Shown here piece after piece: positions 1 to 6,100 of a stretch of DNA of 20,149 nucleotides. The position numbers and the translations under genes were made by a program. The notes beneath the pieces are model-generated. The model was not told where the DNA came from. It saw only the letters and a list, made by a program, of their open reading frames with translations, and made no database searches. Numbering within the stretch: the stretch's first letter is position 1; each line of letters begins with the position of its first letter. This stretch comes from Acidobacteriota bacterium (GTDB lineage Bacteria > Acidobacteriota > Vicinamibacteria > Vicinamibacterales > UBA8438), in contig WTGR01000624.1 of assembly GCA_011523485.1 (NCBI GenBank), positions 1-20,149 on the forward strand. The letters are read 5' to 3'.

Positions 1-305
1 TGGCGGGGGTGGCCGGGGCCGTGGTCTTCGCGGTCGTATCGGTGCCGGTCCAGATGGTGATGGGATCGCTGGGCATGTTCGAGGTCGGCACTCTCGACGT
101 CCCGCCGGAGGTGCGCGAGCTCATCGAGGCGTTGTCGTCCAGCGTGGCGCTGCGAGTCCTCATCGGGTTCGTCTCCATGCTGATCGTCAGCGCGATCTTC
201 TCGACGCTGGGCGGTCTGCTGGGCGCCTTCCTCTTCCGGAAGTCGGCTCCGCCGGCCGCGCCCGGAGGTACGGAGATCGTGCCTCCTCCTCCGCCGCCCA
301 TCTGA
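1..305 (+). CDS. C-terminal part of a two-helix membrane protein of unknown function
   Basis: The coding frame runs in from before the window, so the N-terminus is missing; the GTG at position 9 is unlikely to be the true start because the frame is open upstream of it. Two hydrophobic segments are visible: one at the very beginning (AVVFAVVSVPVQMVMG and onward) and one near the C-terminus (LRVLIGFVSMLIVSAIFSTL and onward, Gly-rich at its end). A short, mildly acidic loop separates them. The protein ends in a Pro-rich tail (PPPPPPI), probably cytoplasmic or periplasmic. The pattern resembles small polytopic membrane proteins of the Yip1/DUF type, but no family is recognised. It lies upstream of an ABC ATPase in the same direction, with a hairpin between them, so co-transcription is doubtful. 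Confidence 0.6.
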   Translation, partial: AGVAGAVVFAVVSVPVQMVMGSLGMFEVGTLDVPPEVRELIEALSSSVALRVLIGFVSMLIVSAIFSTLGGLLGAFLFRKSAPPAAPGGTEIVPPPPPPI

Positions 306-335
306 CGCCGGCCCGTTCCGGGCGCCGGACCGGAA

Positions 336-359
336 GTTCCCGAGCGGGCTCTCGGGAAC
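336..359 (+). terminator. Stem-loop after the membrane-protein gene, possible terminator
   Basis: Arms GTTCCCGAG and CTCGGGAAC form a perfect 9-bp stem with a 6-base loop, 30 bp after the stop codon at 303-305. There is no T-tract after it, so it is not a classical intrinsic terminator. It could terminate weakly or stabilise the 3' end of the upstream mRNA. Confidence 0.45.
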
Positions 360-443
360 CTGGGGACCCCGCCCTGCGTCTGTGGTGCTAGTGCCTCCGC
401 CGGCATGAGAAATCGGGGGAGCCGCACACCGACATTCGAGCCG

Positions 444-1166
444 ATGCCGCTGATCTACACCCGCGATCTCTGGAAGACCTACCGGATGGGGACCGAGGAG
501 GTCCATGCGCTGCGCGGCGTGTCGGTCGACATCGAGCGCGGCGAGTTCGTCGCCATCATGGGACCCTCGGGGTCGGGCAAGTCGACGCTGATGAACCTCA
601 TCGGCTGTCTCGATACGCCGACGCGGGGCGAGTACCTGCTGAACGGCAAGGACGTCAGCCGGATGAACGACGACGACCTCGCGCGCATCCGGAACCAGGA
701 GATCGGATTCGTCTTCCAGACGTTCAACCTGTTGCCGCGGGCCTCCGCGCTGCACAACGTCGAGCTGCCCCTGATCTATGCCGGCGTGCCGGCGGCGGCC
801 CGGCACGAGCGGGCTACCGCCGCGCTCAGCCTGGTCGAGCTCGACGACCGGATGAGCCACCGGCCGAACGAGCTCTCCGGGGGGCAGCGCCAGCGGGTGG
901 CGATAGCCCGCGCGCTGGTGAACAATCCGTCCCTCGTGCTGGCCGACGAGCCTACGGGCAACCTCGACTCGAAGACCGGCATCGAGATCATGGCGGTCCT
1001 CGAAGGGCTGCACCGCGGGGGCAACACGATCGTGCTCATCACCCACGAGCCCGAAGTGGCTCGGCACGCCCACCGGGTCATTCAGATCAGGGACGGCGCG
1101 ATAGCACTCGACGACTCGACGACGGCCGCCGCCGCGGCGCCGGCGGCGGTCACCTGGGGAACCTAG
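444..1166 (+). CDS. ABC transporter ATP-binding protein, MacB/LolD-like
   Basis: This is the ATPase subunit that would power a membrane permease of the MacB/LolD/FtsX type (lipoprotein release, efflux or envelope function). Numbered from the ATG at 444, the Walker A motif is G40-T48 (GPSGSGKST, Lys46). The Q-loop is Gln92, the signature LSGGQ is at 144-148, Walker B ends in Asp168-Glu169, the D-loop contains Asp175, and the switch His is His201. All catalytic elements are intact. The 240-residue length fits the family; an Ala-rich tail closes the protein. An upstream in-frame ATG at 405 would add 13 residues without similarity to family N-termini, so 444 is preferred, although neither start has a clear ribosome-binding site. 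No permease is visible next to it: the upstream gene is not of FtsX type and the downstream gene is on the other strand. Its partner must be elsewhere or further upstream. Confidence 0.93.
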   Translation: MPLIYTRDLWKTYRMGTEEVHALRGVSVDIERGEFVAIMGPSGSGKSTLMNLIGCLDTPTRGEYLLNGKDVSRMNDDDLARIRNQEIGFVFQTFNLLPRASALHNVELPLIYAGVPAAARHERATAALSLVELDDRMSHRPNELSGGQRQRVAIARALVNNPSLVLADEPTGNLDSKTGIEIMAVLEGLHRGGNTIVLITHEPEVARHAHRVIQIRDGAIALDDSTTAAAAAPAAVTWGT

Positions 1167-2710
1167 GAGCCTGCGGCCCGGTACTCGCCGAAGACGCCGC
1201 GCAGCGTGTCGGAAATCTCCCCGACGGTGGCCAGCGCCTCGACGGCCGCGATGATCGGGGGCACCAGGTTCGTTCCGTCCCGCGCCGCCCGCTCGACCGC
1301 GGCAAGAGCGGTCCGCGGCGCCTCCGGGTCGCGCGCGGCGCGCAGAGCGCCGACGCGCGCCGCCTGGTCCGTCTCGATTTGCGGGTCGATCCGGTGGGTC
1401 TCGATCGGCGCCGTCTCCTCGGCGGCGAAACGGTTGACGCCGACCACCACCGCGTCGCCGGCGTCGACCGCCTGCTGCGCGCGGTAGGCGGCCTCCTGGA
1501 TCTCCGCCTGGATGAAGCCCGACTCGATGGCGGCGAGCACGCCGCCCCGCTCGTCGATGCGCCCGAGCAGCGACACCGCCTCGGCCTCCAGCCGGTCGGT
1601 GAGCGCTTCGATCGTCCAGGCGCCCCCGACGGGATCGACCGTGTCCGTCACCCCGGTCTCGCCCGCGATGATCTGCTGCGTGCGGAGCGCAATCTGCGCG
1701 GCCTCCTCGGTCGGCAGGCCGAGGGCCTCGTCGCGGCCGTTGCAGTGGAGAGACTGCGTGCCGCCGAGCACCGCGGCCAGCGCCTGCAGCGCCACGCGCA
1801 CGATGTTGTTCTCCGGCTGCTGCGCGGTCAGCGTGCTGCCGGCCGTCTGCGTGTGGAACCGCAGTTGCTGCGCGCGCGGTGCGGTGGCGCCGAAGTGGTC
1901 GCGCATCAACGTGGCCCAGAGCCGGCGGGCGGCGCGGAACTTGGCGATCTCTTCGAGGAAGTCGTTGTGGGCGTTGAAGAAGAACGACAGACGGCTGCCG
2001 AACGAATCCACGTCGAGCCCGCGATCGAGGGCCGCCTGCACGTAGGCCTGGGCGTGGGCGAACGTGAACGCGATCTCCTGCGCCGCCGTCGATCCCGCTT
2101 CGCGGATGTGGTAGCCGCTGATGGATATCGGGTGCCAGCGCGGGAGCTCCTGCTCGCAGAACGAGACCACGTCGGTGACGACGCGCAGGGAGGCCCGCGG
2201 CGGGTAGATGTAGGTGCCGCGCGCCACGTACTCCTTCAGGATGTCGTTCTGCACGGTGCCCGCCAGCCCGCGCGTATCGACGCCCTGCCGCCGTCCCGCG
2301 GCGACGTACAGCGCGAGCAGGATGATGGCCGTCGCGTTGATCGTCATCGAGGTCGAGACGCGGTCCAGCGGGATGCCGTCGAAGAGCCGTGACATGTCCT
2401 CGAGCGAATCGATGGCCACCCCCACCCGGCCCACCTCTCCCGCCGCGAGCGGGTGATCCGAGTCGTAGCCGATCTGCGTCGGCAGATCGAAGGCGACGCT
2501 CAGGCCGGTAACGCCCTGATCGAGCAGATAGCGATAGCGGCGGTTCGACTCGGCCGCCGTGCCGAAGCCGGCGTACTGCCGCATCGTCCAGAGCCGGCCG
2601 CGGTACATCGTCGGGTGGATGCCCCGCGTGAACGGAAAGCTGCCCGGTGCGCCGAGTCGGTCGGCGGCCTCGCCGGGGTCCGGGTTCGGGCGTTCGACGT
2701 GGTAGGACAT
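1163..2710 (-). CDS. Methylmalonyl-CoA mutase, catalytic (large/alpha) subunit without the B12 domain
   Basis: The product is the substrate-binding TIM-barrel half of an adenosylcobalamin-dependent acyl-CoA mutase, which interconverts (R)-methylmalonyl-CoA and succinyl-CoA. Visible family motifs are [18 protein letters not shown] (about residues 33-50), [72 protein letters not shown], and [24 protein letters not shown]. Tyr in RQYAG and Arg in ASLR are the residues that, from family knowledge, favour methylmalonyl- over isobutyryl-CoA; the subtype call remains an inference. The protein stops at 515 residues, so the cobalamin-binding DxHxxG domain is absent and must be supplied by a separate subunit not present in this window. 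The ATG at 2710 has no Shine-Dalgarno sequence but sits 9 bases after an extended -10 motif. The gene converges on the ABC ATPase and overlaps it by 4 bp. Confidence 0.93.
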   Translation of the reverse strand: MSYHVERPNPDPGEAADRLGAPGSFPFTRGIHPTMYRGRLWTMRQYAGFGTAAESNRRYRYLLDQGVTGLSVAFDLPTQIGYDSDHPLAAGEVGRVGVAIDSLEDMSRLFDGIPLDRVSTSMTINATAIILLALYVAAGRRQGVDTRGLAGTVQNDILKEYVARGTYIYPPRASLRVVTDVVSFCEQELPRWHPISISGYHIREAGSTAAQEIAFTFAHAQAYVQAALDRGLDVDSFGSRLSFFFNAHNDFLEEIAKFRAARRLWATLMRDHFGATAPRAQQLRFHTQTAGSTLTAQQPENNIVRVALQALAAVLGGTQSLHCNGRDEALGLPTEEAAQIALRTQQIIAGETGVTDTVDPVGGAWTIEALTDRLEAEAVSLLGRIDERGGVLAAIESGFIQAEIQEAAYRAQQAVDAGDAVVVGVNRFAAEETAPIETHRIDPQIETDQAARVGALRAARDPEAPRTALAAVERAARDGTNLVPPIIAAVEALATVGEISDTLRGVFGEYRAAGS

Positions 2711-2715
2711 GCGGG

Positions 2716-2728
2716 GGCAATTCTACCA
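2716..2728 (-). promoter_or_regulatory. Extended -10 promoter for the mutase gene, possibly giving a leaderless transcript
   Basis: Reading the minus strand, TGGTAGAAT (2728 to 2720) matches the extended -10 consensus TGnTATAAT with one mismatch in the hexamer. There is no convincing -35. Only 9 bases separate the hexamer from the ATG at 2710, so transcription would begin at or next to the start codon. That agrees with the absence of a ribosome-binding site. Confidence 0.4.
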
Positions 2729-2817
2729 GCGCCGGCCGGGTCGGTCGCGTGGTCTGCGTCCAGCTACAGGATATAGTGGGGTCACGAGCAGGAGCCTCCA
2801 TATGCCGTGGTTTCCGG

Positions 2818-2846
2818 TTGACACGCCGTCCGGCCGCGTCTAGAAT
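2818..2846 (+). promoter_or_regulatory. Near-consensus sigma-70 promoter for the small acidic gene
   Basis: TTGACA at 2818-2823 and TAGAAT at 2841-2846 are separated by exactly 17 bp. The -35 is perfect and the -10 has one mismatch. The expected transcription start is near 2853, leaving a leader of about 119 nt before the ATG at 2972. It faces away from the mutase gene. Confidence 0.7.
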
Positions 2847-2971
2847 TGCCGGGGTTGCGTCCTCTCTCCATGCCGCTGGGGGTCCTCATCCGGCTGGTTT
2901 CCCGTTCCAGGAGTGCTGTCGGCAACGGTACCTCGCGCATGGCTGGCCCGTGCGGCGAGTGAGGTGGCAGG

Positions 2972-3286
2972 ATGAACGACGTCGTGAACCGTCTCGCGCG
3001 CGAGCTCGCCGAGGCCATCGGCGCGGCGGTGGCACAGGATCCCGAGGTCGAGGCGTGCCGCGAGAGAGCCCGCGCGGCGGGGTACGAGACGCGCGTGTCG
3101 CTGGAGACCGAGATCGGATTCGGCAGCCGGGACGGCTCGCCGGCGGTGGCCGGCGGGACGGCTCGTCCTCCGGAGGCGGACGAGGACGACGAGCCCCTCG
3201 GCGGCATGACGGCGAACGACCGGCGGTTTCTGCGCGCGCTGCGGATTGCCGCCGGCGAGAGCGAGCAGCCCGGTCAGGCGGGCTGA
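2972..3286 (+). CDS. Small acidic protein of unknown function
   Basis: A 104-residue product. The N-terminal half is a probable amphipathic helix (MNDVVNRLARELAEAIGAAV, then DPEVEACRERARAAGYE). It is followed by a short strand-like segment (VSLETEIGF), a low-complexity Gly/Ala/Pro-rich acidic linker with EADEDDE, and a conserved-looking C-terminal patch TANDRRFLRALRIAAGE. No signal peptide or membrane segment is seen. The start is supported by GAGG at 2961-2964, seven bases before the ATG, and by a strong promoter at 2818-2846. The protein is not recognised, although its overall layout resembles small conserved hypothetical proteins of Acidobacteriota. It converges on gpmI with a 21-bp gap. 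A role cannot be assigned. Confidence 0.7.
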   Translation: MNDVVNRLARELAEAIGAAVAQDPEVEACRERARAAGYETRVSLETEIGFGSRDGSPAVAGGTARPPEADEDDEPLGGMTANDRRFLRALRIAAGESEQPGQAG

Positions 3287-3307
3287 TCGCCGGGCCGCCG
3301 GGCGCCG

Positions 3308-4873
3308 TCAGTCGGTCCAGGTACGGAGGTCGCGGCCGGTCATCTCGCGCGGTACTTCGACGCCGGCGATGTTCAGGAGGGTAGGGGCTACGTCCCGCAA
3401 GGATCCGTCCCGAAGTACGTGGCGCGTCCTCGATAGCGCCCTGTCGATCAGCAGCACCGGCACCGGGTTTCTGGTGTGCGCCGTGTGCGGTCCCTTGCGT
3501 TCCGCATCCCACATCTGTTCGGCGTTACCGTGATCGGCCGTCACGATCACCGTGCCGCCGACTCGCGTGACGGCGGCGGCGATGCGCGCCAGACAGCCGT
3601 CGAGCGTCGCGACGGCACGGGTCGCGGCGTCCAGTTTTCCCGTGTGCCCCACCATGTCGGCGTTGGCGAAGTTGCAGACGATCACGTCGTGACGCCCCTG
3701 CTCGACGTGCTCGACGAGCGTGTCGGTGATGCCGGCCGCGCTCATCTCCGGCTGCAGGTCGTACGTCGGAACCCTGGGCGACGGGATCAGGATGCGTTCC
3801 TCGCCGGCGTAGGCGCGCTCCTCGCCGCTGTTGAAGAAGTACGTGACGTGGGCGTACTTCTCCGTCTCCGCCAGCCGCAGGTTGGTCCGGCCGGCGTCCG
3901 CCAGGACCTCGGCCACGTTGCCCGAGAAGGAAAGCGGATCGAAGGCCGTGGGCAGTCCGTACGTCGCGTCGTACTCGGTCATCGTCGTCACCGCGAGCGC
4001 CGGACGTTTCGGCCGTTCGAACCCGTCGAACGCGGCCTCGTCGAATGCCAGGGCGCGGGTCAACTGCCGCGCCCGATCCGCGCGGAAGTTGAAGAAGACC
4101 ACGGAATCGCCGTCGCGGAGGGAGCCGATCGGCAGTCCGCCGCCGTCCACCACGATCCCCGGCGTCAGGAACTCGTCGGTCGTGCCGGCGGCGTAGGCTT
4201 CCCGGATGAGTGCGGAGGCATCCCGGGCGGCGCGGCCGGCGCCCGCGGTCAGCGCCGCGTAGGCGCGACGGGTCCGGTCCCAGCGCCGGTCGCGATCCAT
4301 CGCGTAGTAGCGGCCGATGACGGTCGCGATGCGTCCCACTCGCGCGTCCGCCAGCGTACGCTCCACCGCCGCCACGTCTTCGGCCGCCGCCGTGGGCGCG
4401 GTGTCGCGACCGTCGGTGAGCGCGTGGACGAACAGGCGCTCCACTCTCTGCCGCCGCGCGAGCTCGACGAGCGCCACCAGATGCCGGAGGTGGCTGTGGA
4501 CGCCGCCCTGCGAGACGAGGCCCACGAGATGCAGGGCGTGCCGGTCGCCCGCGCAACGGCCCATGGCCGCGACCAGGGCCGGGTTCGTGAAGAAATCGCC
4601 CTCCCGGATGCTCTTGTCGATGCGCGACAGATCCTGGTAGACGACGCGGCCCGCGCCGAGGTTCATGTGGCCGACCTCGGAGTTGCCCATCTGTCCCGCC
4701 GGCAGGCCCACCGCCTCGCCGCTCGTGACGAGCGATGCGTGCGGAAACCGTTCCAGGAGCTCGGTGTACGTCGGGGTTCGGCCCTGCGCGATTGCATTGT
4801 GCTCGCGATTCGGGCTGATGCCCCAGCCGTCGAGAACGACGAGAACTACCGGCGGGCGGCGAGTGTCGGGCAT
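3308..4873 (-). CDS. gpmI: 2,3-bisphosphoglycerate-independent phosphoglycerate mutase
   Basis: A cytosolic glycolytic/gluconeogenic enzyme that interconverts 3- and 2-phosphoglycerate using two Mn ions and a phosphoserine intermediate (alkaline phosphatase superfamily). The N-terminal metal motif LVVLDGWG carries Asp15. The nucleophile is Ser65 in GQMGNSEVGHMNLGAGR. Other family blocks are HALTDGRDT, FFNFRADRARQLTRAL, CNFANADMVGHTG, VTADHGNAEQM and HTAHTRNPVPVLL, so both the phosphatase and phosphotransferase domains are complete. The 521-residue length is close to the usual value of about 510-515. The ATG at 4873 is chosen because the protein then begins just before VVLVVLDGWG; an in-frame GTG at 4921 would add 16 unrelated residues and lies upstream of the predicted -10. 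The leader is short and lacks a Shine-Dalgarno sequence. Confidence 0.97.
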   Translation of the reverse strand: MPDTRRPPVVLVVLDGWGISPNREHNAIAQGRTPTYTELLERFPHASLVTSGEAVGLPAGQMGNSEVGHMNLGAGRVVYQDLSRIDKSIREGDFFTNPALVAAMGRCAGDRHALHLVGLVSQGGVHSHLRHLVALVELARRQRVERLFVHALTDGRDTAPTAAAEDVAAVERTLADARVGRIATVIGRYYAMDRDRRWDRTRRAYAALTAGAGRAARDASALIREAYAAGTTDEFLTPGIVVDGGGLPIGSLRDGDSVVFFNFRADRARQLTRALAFDEAAFDGFERPKRPALAVTTMTEYDATYGLPTAFDPLSFSGNVAEVLADAGRTNLRLAETEKYAHVTYFFNSGEERAYAGEERILIPSPRVPTYDLQPEMSAAGITDTLVEHVEQGRHDVIVCNFANADMVGHTGKLDAATRAVATLDGCLARIAAAVTRVGGTVIVTADHGNAEQMWDAERKGPHTAHTRNPVPVLLIDRALSRTRHVLRDGSLRDVAPTLLNIAGVEVPREMTGRDLRTWTD

Positions 4874-4895
4874 GACGGCGGCGGAGGAAACCGGA

Positions 4896-4904
4896 ATGAT
4901 AGCA
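4896..4904 (-). promoter_or_regulatory. Extended -10 promoter for gpmI
   Basis: On the minus strand TGCTATCAT (4904 to 4896) fits TGnTATAAT with one mismatch. No good -35 is visible. Twenty-two bases separate it from the gpmI ATG, giving a very short pyrimidine-rich leader of about 15 nt. Confidence 0.4.
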
Positions 4905-4972
4905 TGCCGGACGATTGGCACCGGTGCGCGTAACTGCTTTCGACTCAGTGCGTTGCGGCGTTCCCGCCGTTT

Positions 4973-5001
4973 TTGACTTCGCGATTGGGGTCGCTTATGA
5001 T
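4973..5001 (+). promoter_or_regulatory. Sigma-70 promoter for the exported-protein gene
   Basis: TTGACT at 4973-4978 and TATGAT at 4996-5001 are separated by 17 bp, each with one mismatch to consensus. Transcription should start near 5008, about 40 nt before the ATG at 5048. GGGGAG at 5032-5037 provides a ribosome-binding site. Confidence 0.7.
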
Positions 5002-5047
5002 CAATCGGTTAACCCGTGAATCAAACCCGTTGGGGAGATCCTTATCC

Positions 5048-6043
5048 ATGAATGCCATTGCCCGGCGCACGAGAGTCCTGGCAGCGTGTGCCGCGGTTGC
5101 ACTGCTGACGACGGTACTGCCTCCCGCAACTGAAGCGCAGGATCTGGAAAACTGGCAGCGCGACGAGCTTCGAGGGTTGCTCGACGCCATCAACGCCGCC
5201 GTGGAGGGGGAGATCGTTCCCGACACCGATCCCTTCGAGTTGCGGCCGGACTTTCTGAAAGGCACCGACGGCAACGCGTACGTGCCGTTCACGTTGTCGA
5301 TAGACCCGGCGAAGGTCGACTCGCCGATGGTATCGATGTACCTGTTCGTGGCCGAGCCGGGTGACGAGAACGCGGTTTTCGAGGATGCGTACTTCGCGAG
5401 CGTGGAGCCGAGCGGCGACGGCCTGATTCGGATCAGCCGGGCGTTCACCGCGCCGGGCGGCCCGTACGATGTCTATGTGGCGATCCAGCAGAGCATGGGC
5501 GAGGAATCGGACGAAGACGAGCGCGGGCCGGTCATGCTGCTGCGCCAGCGCGTGGACGTTCCCGACCTCTGGGACGGCCGGCTGCAGTTGAGCACGATCA
5601 TCCTGCCCGAGGTCGTCGAGCCGCTCGCGGCGCCGCTGACGCCGGACGAGCAGATTCTCAGCCCGTACAGCCTCGGCGCCACCCGCATCATTCCGAAGTT
5701 CGACGAGGAGTTCGCCAAGCAGGCCGAGTTGTCGCTGATTTTCCTCGTCTACAACCCGGGTCTCGCCGACGGATCGAAACCGGACATCACGATCGAGTAC
5801 ACCTTCCATGTGCGGGCATCCGGCGGCGAGGAGTACTTCAACCGGACGAATCCGCAGCAGTTCAACGGCCAGACGCTTCCGCCCGCTTTCGACGTGACGC
5901 TCGGCCACCAGATCGTGGCGGGGCAGACGGTGCCCCTGTCGCTGTTCCCGGCCGGGGACTACCGGTTGGAGATCAAGGTAACCGACAACACGAACTCGGC
6001 GGAGATCATCGAGAGCGTGATGTTCACCGTGCTGGAAACCTAG
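5048..6043 (+). CDS. Exported protein of unknown function, beta-rich
   Basis: A 331-residue protein with a clear Sec signal peptide: basic n-region (MNAIARRTR), hydrophobic core (LAACAAVALLTTV) and an AxA-like site (ATEA before QD, about residue 30). It is therefore periplasmic or secreted. The mature part has an N-terminal helical stretch (ENWQRDELRGLLDAINAAVE) and then long runs of alternating hydrophobic residues typical of beta-sandwich domains, for example YVPFTLSIDP, VSMYLFVAE and YDVYVAIQQ. The C-terminal part includes ITIEYTFHVR and YRLEIKVTDN. The layout resembles the C-terminal regions of Acidobacterial VWFA-related or GWxTD exported proteins, but neither defining domain is seen. 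The ATG at 5048 is chosen for its signal peptide, ribosome-binding site and position downstream of the promoter; the in-frame TTG at 4973 overlaps the -35 box. The next gene starts 45-57 bp downstream and is probably co-transcribed. Confidence 0.85.
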   Translation: MNAIARRTRVLAACAAVALLTTVLPPATEAQDLENWQRDELRGLLDAINAAVEGEIVPDTDPFELRPDFLKGTDGNAYVPFTLSIDPAKVDSPMVSMYLFVAEPGDENAVFEDAYFASVEPSGDGLIRISRAFTAPGGPYDVYVAIQQSMGEESDEDERGPVMLLRQRVDVPDLWDGRLQLSTIILPEVVEPLAAPLTPDEQILSPYSLGATRIIPKFDEEFAKQAELSLIFLVYNPGLADGSKPDITIEYTFHVRASGGEEYFNRTNPQQFNGQTLPPAFDVTLGHQIVAGQTVPLSLFPAGDYRLEIKVTDNTNSAEIIESVMFTVLET

Positions 6044-6100
6044 GGAGGCGTCGGCGCGCCTCCGGCCCGGCGGTAGGGCGGGGCGCGCTTGCGAACACAC

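Noticed and set aside
1379..2392. A 337-codon plus-strand frame inside the mutase gene
   Set aside because: Antisense to conserved mutase motifs; Arg/Glu/Val-rich composition without any recognisable domain.
3476..4933. A 485-codon plus-strand frame across gpmI
   Set aside because: Antisense shadow of a complete, well-conserved GpmI; no ribosome-binding site and no motif.
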